From: Canibacter sp052085365
Lineage (GTDB): Bacteria > Actinomycetota > Actinomycetes > Actinomycetales > Microbacteriaceae
Length of the DNA stretch: 35,924 nt
Assembly: GCA_052085365.1 (NCBI GenBank)
Contig: JBQDFP010000019.1
Location: forward strand, 1 to 35,924
Direction of reading: 5' to 3'
Shown here: positions 1 to 7,595 of the stretch, piece by piece
How positions within the stretch are numbered: position 1 is the stretch's first letter
How the letters are laid out: the number at the start of each line of letters is the position of its first letter
Made by a program: the position numbers and the translations under genes
The notes under the pieces: generated by a model
Databases searched by the model: none
What the model was told of the DNA's origin: nothing
The model's input: the letters and a program-made list of their open reading frames with translations, nothing else

Positions 1-504
1 GAACCGACCAACGATGTGGACGCGGATATGCTCGCGGCTCTTGAAGATCTGCTCGATAGTTGGCCTGGCACATTGCTTGTTGTGTCGCACGACCGGTACC
101 TTCTCGAGCGCGTCACGGACAATCAGTACGCTATTTTTGACGGCCACCTACGTCACCTCCCTGGTGGAGTTGACGAATATTTACAGTTGCAAGATGCTCG
201 TGGTTCCACGACCCCCGGCGACAGCCATCCCACAACCAGCACCGCCTCAAACACGGCATCTCATCAAACCAACATCGGCCTCAGCGGTGCTGAGCGTCGA
301 AATGCAGAAAAAGAGTTGCAGTCAGTTGAGCGGCGTATGCAAAAACTTCAAGACCAAGTTGATCAAGAACGAGAAGCTCTCGCTTCCCTCGATCAAAGTA
401 ACTACGAATTACTGAACAGTGAAATGACCAAAATAGTTGAAAAGGAAGCTGAGATAGTCTCGCTTGAAGAACGCTGGCTCTCGCTGAGCGAAGCGCTCGA
501 ATAG
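1..504 (+). CDS. ABC-F family ATPase (Uup/EttA-like), C-terminal part only
   Basis: The gene runs in from the left edge, so only the last 167 residues are visible. The frame opens with EPTNDVDADM, the end of the Walker B motif of the second nucleotide-binding domain. The H-loop LLVVSHDRYLLERV and the typical LRHLPGGVDEYL segment follow. From about residue 95 the protein is charged and helical (NAEKELQSVERRMQKLQDQ), a C-terminal coiled coil found in several ABC-F proteins. ABC-F ATPases have two ABC domains and no membrane domain, and act on ribosomes as translation factors or in antibiotic resistance. The subfamily cannot be decided from this fragment. In related actinobacteria an ABC-F gene directly follows ispE; here it lies several kilobases from ispE and faces it. 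Confidence 0.9.
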   Translation, partial: EPTNDVDADMLAALEDLLDSWPGTLLVVSHDRYLLERVTDNQYAIFDGHLRHLPGGVDEYLQLQDARGSTTPGDSHPTTSTASNTASHQTNIGLSGAERRNAEKELQSVERRMQKLQDQVDQEREALASLDQSNYELLNSEMTKIVEKEAEIVSLEERWLSLSEALE

Positions 505-514
505 AGGGTGTGAC

Positions 515-532
515 GTGCTGACGCTGCAGCAC
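515..532 (+). terminator. Weak hairpin after the ABC-F gene, possible terminator
   Basis: GTGCTG and CAGCAC form a perfect 6-bp stem with a 6-nt loop, 10 nt after the stop codon. There is no immediate T-run; a TTTT occurs about 15 nt further on. A weak -10-like TACGAT (563-568) lies between this hairpin and the next gene, which fits a transcription boundary here but does not prove one. Confidence 0.3.
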
Positions 533-621
533 TCGAGTGGTCTGAGTTTTCAGAACGCGCGGTACGATGGGCACAGACGCTAGAAACAGTGAAGTTCCTA
601 GCCAAGTTACAGGAGGTAACA

Positions 622-849
622 ATGTCTGATTCATGGCTCCCATCGCTCATCACTAAAACGCCTGAGGATGGATTTCAACTCGCGGTCAAGCTTTCTCGAA
701 TGGGTGTGAAAACCACCCAGCCTGACACCGAAGTGCTGCATCGCTTACGTCCTGAGTACGCAGAAAATGCAGATAGCTTGACCGCTGCATCACAGGTTGT
801 AGCTGTCCACTTTCAAACCGTGGCGGCCGCAAACAACTACTGGCGCTAG
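622..849 (+). CDS. Small protein of unknown function (75 aa)
   Basis: The start ATG is chosen because a perfect AGGAGG (611-616) lies 5 nt upstream. An in-frame upstream start at 589 would put that ribosome-binding site inside the gene. The product (MSDSWLPSLITKTPEDGF…) is soluble with no membrane segment, signal peptide or cysteine. It has a short TPEDGFQLAVKLSRMG helix and a C-terminal alanine/valine-rich stretch ending in NNYWR. I do not recognise a family. Its strong ribosome-binding site and position 63 bp ahead of the AhpD-like gene on the same strand support a real gene, perhaps co-transcribed with that gene. Confidence 0.6.
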   Translation: MSDSWLPSLITKTPEDGFQLAVKLSRMGVKTTQPDTEVLHRLRPEYAENADSLTAASQVVAVHFQTVAAANNYWR

Positions 850-912
850 AGAGGCGCAGCACCCGCACCCAAACTCGGACAAGCAGCTCAACAGGTAAAG
901 GGGATGATGCAC

Positions 913-1368
913 ATGTCCGGACAGAGAATATCAATACATGACGTCGATGAGCAGGCATACCAAGCCGTATATCCACTGCAAAAGTACGTTAATTCAAGCA
1001 GCCTTGACACCAAGCTCACCAGCCTAATCGACATTCGCGCATCGCAACTAAATGCCTGCGCCTGGTGTCTCGACATGCATGTGGCTGAAGCTCGAGAAGC
1101 GGGCGCGTCACAGCGACAAATTGACCTTGTCGCTGCGTGGCGTGAAGCTGGCGACTTGTTTTCAACACGCGAACAAGCAGCCCTCGCCTTGACAGAACAA
1201 ATAACGCTCATCAGTGAGGGCGGGGTCGCCGATCACGTGTGGCAGCAGGTTCGAGCTGAGTTCTCTGAGCCGGAGGTCGTTGAACTCATCATGACGATCT
1301 CAGTAATTAATGTGTGGAACCGGATGAATGTCACGGCACGCACACAGCTCAAAGAAACCCAGGCGTGA
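913..1368 (+). CDS. Carboxymuconolactone decarboxylase / AhpD-like protein
   Basis: A protein of 151 residues with the helical AhpD/CMD fold. The signature is NACAWCLDMHVAEAREAG near residues 51-68, a CxxC followed by His, as in alkylhydroperoxidase AhpD-type proteins, where the two cysteines form the redox-active pair. The second half contains the typical REQAALALTEQITLI helix. Three in-frame ATGs lie at 904, 907 and 913. The AAAGGGG ribosome-binding site ends at 903, so only 913 has a normal spacing (9 nt) and is preferred. Likely role: cytosolic peroxide or aldehyde-type detoxification. The substrate cannot be read from sequence, and no ahpC partner is nearby. It converges on ddh with a 43-bp gap. 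Confidence 0.85.
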   Translation: MSGQRISIHDVDEQAYQAVYPLQKYVNSSSLDTKLTSLIDIRASQLNACAWCLDMHVAEAREAGASQRQIDLVAAWREAGDLFSTREQAALALTEQITLISEGGVADHVWQQVRAEFSEPEVVELIMTISVINVWNRMNVTARTQLKETQA

Positions 1369-1411
1369 GGTTACGTGCGCGGGTAAGGTGAGGTCATTTT
1401 TCGGTTACGTA

Positions 1412-2377
1412 TTACACGTCCCGTTGAATGAGCTCATCGAGCCCGACCGGGCTCAACAGGTACGGTGCAACTTCGAGAACGGTCACTGCCCCGCGGCGCC
1501 CTTCGGCATGCATTCTTGTCGCCGCTCGGCCGTACGCGATCATTGACGCTGCAGTAAAGTCCGGGTTTCGTTCAAGCTCGAGAGTGAATTCTACCGAGTG
1601 GTGGCTTCCACCAAGGTCTCCCGTGGTAATGACGTGACCACCGTGAGGCATCCCTTGATGTTTTTCGTCAAACTCGTCCTGAGATACGAACTCGACAGTG
1701 GTTTCGTACCCAACGAAGTAGTCCGGCATGTGAGTGATCTCATCACGAATGCGGTCATGGTCCGACTCATCTGCCACTACAACGCATTGCCGCAGGTGCG
1801 CATTCTTACCGGTGACCTGATCAGCTTTCCCCTCTCGTGCAAGATCGAGCGACGCTGGCTTCGGCACCGTGTATTGCACAGCAGATTGGACTCCCTTGAC
1901 GCGTCGAATCGCGTCTGAGTGACCCTGCGAAAGTCCCGGTCCCCAAAACGTGTTCTGGCTTGGCTCAGCAAACAAAGCTGCGCCATACACACGATTGACC
2001 GAAAAGAGTCCGGGGTCCCAACCGGTCGAAATCATTGCGAGATTATCGCCCGTGCGAGCTGCAGCATCCATTTTCGAACGGTGCTCGGGAATGAGCGCGT
2101 GATTGTCGTAGGTGTCGACCGTTGTGAATAGCTGTGCAAATTCTGGGCCTTGTTCCGGCATGTCAGTGGCGGAGCCGAGGCACAAGAATAGGACGTCGAT
2201 TTCGTCTTGGTGAGATGCAACGTCTGCGACGGGAAAAACTGGAGTGTCGGTGGGTAAGCTGTCTCGACGGGAGAAAATCCCAGCAACTGAAAAATCGGGG
2301 TGGTGCGCCAGCAGTTTTTCTACGCTGCGCCCCAAATTGCCGTATCCAACAATTCCAGCTCGTATCTGTTCGGCCAT
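1412..2377 (-). CDS. ddh: meso-Diaminopimelate dehydrogenase
   Basis: This enzyme reductively aminates tetrahydrodipicolinate with ammonia and NADPH to give meso-diaminopimelate in one step, bypassing the succinylase/acetylase branch. The 321 residues match the length of the Corynebacterium glutamicum enzyme (about 320). The sequence is strongly similar along its whole length: N-terminal Rossmann GIVGYGNLGRSVE, FLCLGSATDMPEQ, TVDTYDNH, STGWDPGLFSVNRVY, FWGPGLSQGHSDAIRR, MPDYFVGYE, MPHGGHVITTGD and the C-terminal VLEVAPYLLSP. The ATG at 2377 is chosen over upstream in-frame codons because AGGGG lies at the right distance and the protein then starts next to the Rossmann strand. It is divergent from dapB–dapA, which makes its substrate. 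Confidence 0.96.
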   Translation of the reverse strand: MAEQIRAGIVGYGNLGRSVEKLLAHHPDFSVAGIFSRRDSLPTDTPVFPVADVASHQDEIDVLFLCLGSATDMPEQGPEFAQLFTTVDTYDNHALIPEHRSKMDAAARTGDNLAMISTGWDPGLFSVNRVYGAALFAEPSQNTFWGPGLSQGHSDAIRRVKGVQSAVQYTVPKPASLDLAREGKADQVTGKNAHLRQCVVVADESDHDRIRDEITHMPDYFVGYETTVEFVSQDEFDEKHQGMPHGGHVITTGDLGGSHHSVEFTLELERNPDFTAASMIAYGRAATRMHAEGRRGAVTVLEVAPYLLSPVGLDELIQRDV

Positions 2378-2441
2378 GGGTTCCCCTAAACGTTTTCGAT
2401 TCGTGAGTTTCAATAATATTGTGCCTTGGTGATCAAAGTCC

Positions 2442-2456
2442 GTGAATTTTCTTCAC
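2442..2456. promoter_or_regulatory. Inverted repeat in the ddh–dapB divergent promoter region
   Basis: GTGAA-N5-TTCAC is a perfect 5-bp inverted repeat in the 113-bp region between the two divergent genes. A possible dapB -10 box, TACCCT, lies at 2463-2468, and a possible ddh -10, TATTAT on the minus strand, at 2413-2418. A bound regulator could affect both promoters. The arms are short, so chance occurrence is possible. Confidence 0.3.
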
Positions 2457-2490
2457 GTTCGATACCCTTGAGGTTTGAAGGGACGTGATC

Positions 2491-3231
2491 ATGACGCTAA
2501 AAGTTGCAGTTCTCGGAGCTAACGGACGAATGGGGTCCGCCGCGGTCGAGGCGATCCGTAATGCAGAAGATATGGAACTCATTGCCACACTCGGTCGCGA
2601 TGATGACTTGGATGGAATTCTTGGCGCAACTCACGTCGTTGACCTGACTGTCCCAGACGCAACCGAAACGAACGTTCGGTTCGCTGTCGAGAACAACATT
2701 CATGCCGTCGTCGGAACCACTGGGTGGAATACGGATCGTCTCTCGCGGCTTGAATCGTTGCTTGCAGACCATACTGAGACAGGGGTATTGATTGCGCCGA
2801 ACTTTGCGATCGGTGCGGTGCTCGCGACCTCGTTTGCTGCGTACGCTGCAAAGTTTTTTGAGTCTGCAGAAATTGTTGAACTGCACCATCCAAAGAAAGT
2901 TGATGCACCATCTGGGACCGCAGCCCGCACGGCCGAGCTGATGGGAGAAGCGCGAGATAAGGCTGGTATCGCATTCAGCCCCGACGCCACAGAATCTGAC
3001 CCTGATGGCGCGCGTGGCGCCATGATCCACAATATTCACGTTCATTCAGTCCGCCTTCAAGGCCTTACCGCACACCAAGAGATTCTTCTAGGAAACGCGG
3101 GTGAGCAGCTCACGATTCGTCACGATTCGTTTGACCGGGGCTCGTTCATGCCCGGCGTTCTCTTGGGACTGCGAAAAGTGGCAGGCAATCCAGGTCTGAC
3201 ACACGGGCTCGACGGGTATTTAGACCTGTAA
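2491..3231 (+). CDS. dapB: 4-Hydroxy-tetrahydrodipicolinate reductase
   Basis: DapB reduces the DapA product to tetrahydrodipicolinate with NAD(P)H, in the lysine/diaminopimelate pathway. The 246 residues include the nucleotide-binding VAVLGANGRMG at 5-15, VVGTTGW at 73-79, and the catalytic signature LHHPKKVDAPSGTA at 131-144, with the proton-donor histidine at 132 and the lysine at 136. The ATG at 2491 is preferred because GAAGGGA (2477-2483) is 7 nt upstream; a GTG at 2485 would overlap this site. dapA follows after 36 bp. Confidence 0.97.
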   Translation: MTLKVAVLGANGRMGSAAVEAIRNAEDMELIATLGRDDDLDGILGATHVVDLTVPDATETNVRFAVENNIHAVVGTTGWNTDRLSRLESLLADHTETGVLIAPNFAIGAVLATSFAAYAAKFFESAEIVELHHPKKVDAPSGTAARTAELMGEARDKAGIAFSPDATESDPDGARGAMIHNIHVHSVRLQGLTAHQEILLGNAGEQLTIRHDSFDRGSFMPGVLLGLRKVAGNPGLTHGLDGYLDL

Positions 3232-3255
3232 TTTACGCGCGACCAAAAAATCGCG

Positions 3256-3261
3256 TAGCCT
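3256..3261 (+). promoter_or_regulatory. -10 box (TAGCCT) for probable leaderless dapA transcript
   Basis: TAGCCT is followed by 6 nt and then the dapA ATG, which places the expected transcription start at the A of the start codon. No Shine-Dalgarno sequence precedes the ATG. No convincing -35 element is visible. Confidence 0.45.
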
Positions 3262-3267
3262 GAGATT

Positions 3268-4167
3268 ATGCAGCACACTGATCGCCCTCGTTTTGGTACC
3301 GTACTGACCGCTATGGTTACTCCGTTCACTCATGACGGAGACCTCGACCTGGCCGCAGCGCGAAAGCTCGCGAAGCACCTCGTCGATAATGGATGCGACG
3401 GACTTGTCGTTACTGGCACTACGGGAGAGATCTCGACGCTGACAGATGACGAACACGTTGAACTGTATCGTGCGGTTATCGAAGAAGTTGGCGATCGTGC
3501 CGCGATTGTTGCCGGCACCAGCACGAACGACACCCGTCACTCGGTGAACCTTTCACGCCGTGCAGAGGCTGCTGGCGTGGATGGGCTTCTGTTAGTCACG
3601 CCGTATTACAACAAACCGTCACAAGCTGGAATCCAGGCACACTTCGAAACCATCGCAGACGCGGTGGAGCTTCCAATCATGCTGTATGACATCCCGGGAC
3701 GCTCAGTTCGCCCAATTGAGACCGACACCCTTGTGGCACTGTCCAAGCACCCACAAATCGTTGCGTTGAAAGACGCCAAAGGCGACCTCATGGAGACGAC
3801 AAAGGTCATCGCTCGTACCGACCTGGATGTGTATTCAGGTGACGACGGAATGACGCTTCCGCTCATGGCCGTTGGAGGTAAAGGCGTAGTATCAGTAACT
3901 GCGCATGTTGCGCCCCGTGACTATCGCGAACTTGTTGATGCAGCAGCCTCGGGTGACTACGAGGCAGCTCGGAAGAAACATTTTGAGCTCGATGCTGTCC
4001 AGCGCGCGGTCATGACGCATTTGCAGGGGGCAGTCACTGCGAAATATATTCTCGCGAAGACTGGCATTATTCCCTCAGATCGTGTGCGTCTACCACTGGT
4101 CGCACCGACAGCGGAGGAACTCGCTCCAGTGCTCGCAGAACTCGAAGAGGCCGGTCGGCCCCTCTGA
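3268..4167 (+). CDS. dapA: 4-Hydroxy-tetrahydrodipicolinate synthase
   Basis: DapA condenses pyruvate with aspartate semialdehyde, the first committed step to lysine and diaminopimelate. The 299-residue TIM barrel shows GLVVTGTTGE at 45-54 with the active-site threonines, LLVTPYYNKPSQ at 108-119, the catalytic tyrosine in LYDIPGRS (Tyr140) and the Schiff-base lysine in IVALKDAKGD (Lys168). All key residues are present. The start ATG lacks a ribosome-binding site and lies just behind a -10-like hexamer, so the gene may have its own leaderless transcript in addition to read-through from dapB. Confidence 0.97.
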   Translation: MQHTDRPRFGTVLTAMVTPFTHDGDLDLAAARKLAKHLVDNGCDGLVVTGTTGEISTLTDDEHVELYRAVIEEVGDRAAIVAGTSTNDTRHSVNLSRRAEAAGVDGLLLVTPYYNKPSQAGIQAHFETIADAVELPIMLYDIPGRSVRPIETDTLVALSKHPQIVALKDAKGDLMETTKVIARTDLDVYSGDDGMTLPLMAVGGKGVVSVTAHVAPRDYRELVDAAASGDYEAARKKHFELDAVQRAVMTHLQGAVTAKYILAKTGIIPSDRVRLPLVAPTAEELAPVLAELEEAGRPL

Positions 4168-4173
4168 TAACCT
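4168..4173 (+). promoter_or_regulatory. -10 box (TAACCT) for probable leaderless regulator transcript
   Basis: TAACCT lies immediately behind the dapA stop codon and 5 nt before the GTG start of the MntR-like gene. This TANNNT-N5-GTG arrangement is the usual form of a leaderless promoter in actinobacteria. There is no Shine-Dalgarno sequence. Confidence 0.45.
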
Positions 4174-4178
4174 GAACC

Positions 4179-4850
4179 GTGTCAGTTTCGAAGCTTTCTA
4201 CCAGTAGTCAGAACTATCTGAAAACTATTTGGGCGCTGCAGGAGTGGGACCACGAGCCTGTGGCTCCATCGGTGCTTGCAACCCGTCTGGGTTTGCGCCC
4301 GTCAACAATTTCTGACGCGGTACGCAAACTTGCGTCACAGTCACTGGTTGAACATACCCCTTATGGGGCAATTTCACTGACACCTGAAGGTCGCGTGAAT
4401 GCTTTAGCGATGGTACGCCGGCATCGGCTCATCGAAACATTCCTGGTACAAGTGTTGCACTACGGTTGGGATCAGGTTCACGAAGAAGCTGAGCATCTTG
4501 AGCACGCAGTTTCAGATTTTATGGTGGATCGTATTGATGAGATTTTGGGGTACCCGAGCCGTGACCCGCACGGGGACCCTATCCCGCAACCGGACGGAAC
4601 CATTGAGTCGCCCGATGCACGCACCCTGCAAGAAATACCTACCGGCACGCGAGTGAAAGTGGAACGTATTTCTGATGATGACCCTGAGCTGTTGTCGTAC
4701 CTCGCAGATCAGGGCATTGGGATCGGTTCGGAACTGACTCTTGAACCGGGCGCACCATTTTCAGAATCACTGACCGCACACTGCGGTTCAACTACAGTTA
4801 TTTTGGGCGACGCTGCACTGTCTGCGATTTGGGCGTCCACCCTCGGGTAA
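4179..4850 (+). CDS. DtxR/MntR-family metal-dependent transcriptional regulator
   Basis: A 223-residue regulator in three parts. The N-terminal winged helix has SSQNYLKTIWALQEW and the recognition region RLGLRPSTISDAVRKLASQ. The metal-binding dimerisation domain has VRRHRLIETFLVQVL and VHEEAEHLEHAVSD. A C-terminal FeoA/SH3-like domain starts at about residue 150. In the HEEAExLEH motif the position that is cysteine in DtxR/IdeR (ACRWEH) is glutamate, as in manganese-responsive MntR proteins, so manganese is the better guess for the effector. Targets cannot be read from sequence; no metal transporter is adjacent. It probably starts leaderless at GTG 4179 and converges on ispE with a 4-bp gap. 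Confidence 0.88.
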   Translation: MSVSKLSTSSQNYLKTIWALQEWDHEPVAPSVLATRLGLRPSTISDAVRKLASQSLVEHTPYGAISLTPEGRVNALAMVRRHRLIETFLVQVLHYGWDQVHEEAEHLEHAVSDFMVDRIDEILGYPSRDPHGDPIPQPDGTIESPDARTLQEIPTGTRVKVERISDDDPELLSYLADQGIGIGSELTLEPGAPFSESLTAHCGSTTVILGDAALSAIWASTLG

Positions 4851-4854
4851 GACC

Positions 4855-5820
4855 CTAGCTCGGACGAATCGGCACCGGTTGGGTGAGCGCCTGTGTCGGT
4901 GGCTGGTCGACACGTCGAGCGCCCGGGACCGGCCCGGTCACCGTGAGTGACGCATATCCTGCTCCGTAAAGTGCTCCGCCAAGCGTGGTGGCTTCCTCTT
5001 GGTTTCTTACGAGAAACGCAACTGTGGTTCCTGCCTCGGCAACGATGCCTGCGAGCGCTCCCCGACTTTCACCCAGTTCAAGGAGTGCGCCAATGTTCGG
5101 GTCGAGCTTCATTGCTGCCACCTGCAGGTCGTTGTGCATCACGTTCGCAAGATAGGCCGCATCCCCCGCACGTATCGCTTGGATAACAGCAGTGTCCACA
5201 TTCGCGACTTGAGGAGGTTGCCCGAGTTCGAACCGGTGCGCCGCACGGTGCGAATCCAGGGTTTCGAACACGGCCGGAGCTTTCAAACGTCCTTGCATGA
5301 ATGCGAGCACCCACACAAAGCTGCCGGTACTCATAGCGGGGTAGAGCTTATCTCCGTCCGGCGTCCACATAGCGGTGCCACCGGTTAACGCGAAGGGGAC
5401 TTCAGAACCAAACGTTTTTGCAAGATCGTACAGCTCTAGTCGAGACAGCCCAGCGTCCCAAAGTTCATTACAAGCAACGAGCGCCGCAATCGCGTCAGCC
5501 GAGGCACCACCGAGTCCACTGCCTAACGGAATGCGTTTCAACACGTTGAGATGAACCGGGTACGCGGAATCCACACGATCAAAGAGCGTTTTCACCGCGC
5601 GCAGCGCAAGGTTCTTTTCCCCTCGCGGAACCCCTGAGGCGTCAACCGGACCGAAGAAGTCGATCTTCCAGTCTCCGGCAGCTTCAGCAGTAACTTCGTC
5701 GTACAGCGACACCGCTTGGTAGAGCGTCGCGATGTCATGTGAGCCGTCATGGTGCGCCGCGCCTACCCCGAGGTAGACACTGACTCGCGCTGGCGCGCGT
5801 GCAGTGACGGTCTGATTCAT
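4855..5820 (-). CDS. ispE: 4-Diphosphocytidyl-2-C-methyl-D-erythritol kinase (IspE) homologue with altered active site
   Basis: IspE is the GHMP-family kinase of the MEP isoprenoid pathway. The 321 residues have family length, and the ATP-binding loop IPLGSGLGGASADA (97-110) is intact. The position downstream of ksgA is the standard one. However, several normally invariant residues differ. The N-terminal AK(I/L)N motif reads ARVS (11-14), so the catalytic Lys is Arg12. DGYH reads DGSH. The GADVPF motif reads GSEVPF, putting Glu140 in place of the catalytic Asp. The ATG at 5820 has TAGGTG in front and leaves a 10-bp gap to ksgA; longer forms would overlap ksgA. The kinase may be weak or modified, so the name is given by homology and position. 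Confidence 0.82.
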   Translation of the reverse strand: MNQTVTARAPARVSVYLGVGAAHHDGSHDIATLYQAVSLYDEVTAEAAGDWKIDFFGPVDASGVPRGEKNLALRAVKTLFDRVDSAYPVHLNVLKRIPLGSGLGGASADAIAALVACNELWDAGLSRLELYDLAKTFGSEVPFALTGGTAMWTPDGDKLYPAMSTGSFVWVLAFMQGRLKAPAVFETLDSHRAAHRFELGQPPQVANVDTAVIQAIRAGDAAYLANVMHNDLQVAAMKLDPNIGALLELGESRGALAGIVAEAGTTVAFLVRNQEEATTLGGALYGAGYASLTVTGPVPGARRVDQPPTQALTQPVPIRPS

Positions 5821-5830
5821 ATCACCTAAA

Positions 5831-6730
5831 CTATCTAATTTTTGAGACAACACCATTTCGGCCGCTGGCGGCGACCCGTGCAATCATCAAGAAGTCGTGT
5901 ACGGTTAAGGCTTCTGCTCGTGCCGTTGGTTTCACGCCGGCCTCGCGGATGGTCTGTTCCGCTTGTTCAGTTGTTGCAAACGCGTGTGCTAGGTGTTCTG
6001 GCAGGCCAGATCGTAGCGACTGTCGAAGCATTTTACGACGCTGCGCAAATGCAGCGTTCACGAGCGCAAACGTTGCGTCTCGTTCATCAATGGAACCGAG
6101 CGCTGATTCATGCCGGTGAAAGGAGACAAGAACCGAGTCGACGTTCGGCACCGGCCAGAAAATATTTCTACTTACATTTCCAGCAAGTGTAAAAGTGCCA
6201 TACCAGGCTGCTTTCACACTCGGGGTTCCATAAATTTTAGAGTGTGGATCAGCGGCGATGCGTTCACCAACTTCGTGCTGCACCATTACAAGGCCGTGCT
6301 GCAGGCTGGGAAGTTCGGCAAGCAAATGTAGCAAAATCGGCACTGACACGTTGTAGGGCAGATTTGCAACGAGCACAGTTGGGGCAGTGGCAAGGTCTCT
6401 CGCAGCGAGCTCGAGAGCATCTTTTTGTACAACGACTAACTGAGCCTCAGGCTGCATCCGCGCTGCCGTAGTCGGCAATTGCAAAGCAAGTCGTTCATCG
6501 ATCTCAACCGCCGTCACTGCAGCACCCGTTTCAGTCAGTCCGAGCGTCAGCGATCCAAGACCAGGCCCTACTTCTATAACGTGGTCCTCGTCAGTCACGC
6601 CTGCCAGCCTGACGATTTTCCGGACCGTATTCGGGTCATGCACAAAATTCTGCCCGAGCTTTTTTGTCGGGGTAACCTCGAGTCGCGCCGCGAGCTCACG
6701 AATTTGGGCTGGACCCAACAGCTCAGCCAC
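5831..6730 (-). CDS. ksgA: 16S rRNA (adenine1518-N6/adenine1519-N6)-dimethyltransferase
   Basis: KsgA (RsmA) dimethylates two adjacent adenines near the 3' end of 16S rRNA during small-subunit assembly. The sequence has TKKLGQNFVHDPNTVRKIV at the N-terminus, SAM-binding VIEVGPGLGSLTLGL, the acidic VEIDERL, catalytic LVANLPYNVSVPIL, and the C-terminal FAQRRKMLRQSLRSGL helix domain. The frame is open further upstream. GTG at 6730 is chosen because actinobacterial homologues start with (M)xELLGPAxIREL, and this start overlaps the end of tatD by only 8 bp; GTG 6745 is an alternative. It is translated in a tight series with tatD and metG. Confidence 0.95.
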   Translation of the reverse strand: MAELLGPAQIRELAARLEVTPTKKLGQNFVHDPNTVRKIVRLAGVTDEDHVIEVGPGLGSLTLGLTETGAAVTAVEIDERLALQLPTTAARMQPEAQLVVVQKDALELAARDLATAPTVLVANLPYNVSVPILLHLLAELPSLQHGLVMVQHEVGERIAADPHSKIYGTPSVKAAWYGTFTLAGNVSRNIFWPVPNVDSVLVSFHRHESALGSIDERDATFALVNAAFAQRRKMLRQSLRSGLPEHLAHAFATTEQAEQTIREAGVKPTARAEALTVHDFLMIARVAASGRNGVVSKIR

Positions 6731-7595
6731 GGTCAGTCCAATCACCGTAGGTGCGTAAGGTATTGGCGGTGAGCTGGTCACACAGTGCCGCAAGGTCAGT
6801 GTCGAGTTCGAACGCCATACGCCGAACCGTGTGTGCCATGAGATATGACGAATTGGGCCTGCCGCGAAGGGGTTCAGGCGTCAAAAATGGGGCATCAGTT
6901 TCAACAAGAATGAGTTCTGGATCAGCGACCTTGAGGGCTTCACGCAGCGCAGGTGCATTTTTGAATGTCACCGTGCCAGAAAAACTCATCATCCACCCAT
7001 TGTTGTTACAGATTCTGGCAAGCTCGGGACCTCCTGAGAAACAATGGAAGACGGTGTGTTCTGGTGCACCGACACGACGCAGTGTTTCGACCACTTCATG
7101 GTGTGCGTCTCTGTCGTGAATCTGCATCGCAAGCTGGCGATGCTTCGCGATTGCAATATGCGCTTCAAAAGACGCAAATTGTGCGGCTCGACCCGATTCT
7201 TCGGTACGGAAGAAGTCAAGTCCTGTCTCGCCGATAGCGCAGACACGTGGCTGTGCGGCCATGACGCTCAGTTGTTCAAGTTCATCTTCCAATACGCCTC
7301 GCTCGAGACGGTCGGGAGCATCATTCGGATGAATCGCTACTGCAGCAAGCACCCGTTCGTCCTGTGCTGCGAGATCCACCCCCCACTGGCTACTCTCAAT
7401 ATCGGTTCCGACTTGAATCACTCCGGCAATACCGACTTGCTCTGCACGAGCGAGAGAAGCTTCTGGATCGAGCACCTCGATGCCGTCTTCAAAGTCCATG
7501 TGGGTGTGATTGTCGTACACCTGCACGGGTAATGGCTCTGGTAGCTCTGGCCAGCGCAGGTCACGCCCAGACGTGGCACGTTTCCTTGTGGTCAT
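6723..7595 (-). CDS. tatD: TatD-family metal-dependent deoxyribonuclease
   Basis: A 290-residue TIM-barrel metallohydrolase with all the usual motifs: metal-binding DNHTHMDF near the N-terminus, AIHPNDAP, CAIGETGLDFF, MQIHDRDAH, VFHCFSGG and LVETDAPFLTPEPLRG. TatD proteins act as Mg-dependent 3'-5' exonucleases on DNA or RNA. The ATG overlaps the metG stop codon as ATGA, so the two genes are translationally coupled. About 20 residues precede the barrel, which is normal in actinobacterial members. Confidence 0.95.
   Translation of the reverse strand: MTTRKRATSGRDLRWPELPEPLPVQVYDNHTHMDFEDGIEVLDPEASLARAEQVGIAGVIQVGTDIESSQWGVDLAAQDERVLAAVAIHPNDAPDRLERGVLEDELEQLSVMAAQPRVCAIGETGLDFFRTEESGRAAQFASFEAHIAIAKHRQLAMQIHDRDAHHEVVETLRRVGAPEHTVFHCFSGGPELARICNNNGWMMSFSGTVTFKNAPALREALKVADPELILVETDAPFLTPEPLRGRPNSSYLMAHTVRRMAFELDTDLAALCDQLTANTLRTYGDWTDRG

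Noticed and set aside
1369..1410. Direct repeat GGTTACGT between the AhpD-like gene and ddh
   Set aside because: Eight bases twice, 34 bp apart, in a convergent gap; this is too short to distinguish from chance.
2497..3045. 182-codon open frame antisense to dapB
   Set aside because: Cysteine- and arginine-rich shadow translation of a conserved gene, with no start signal.
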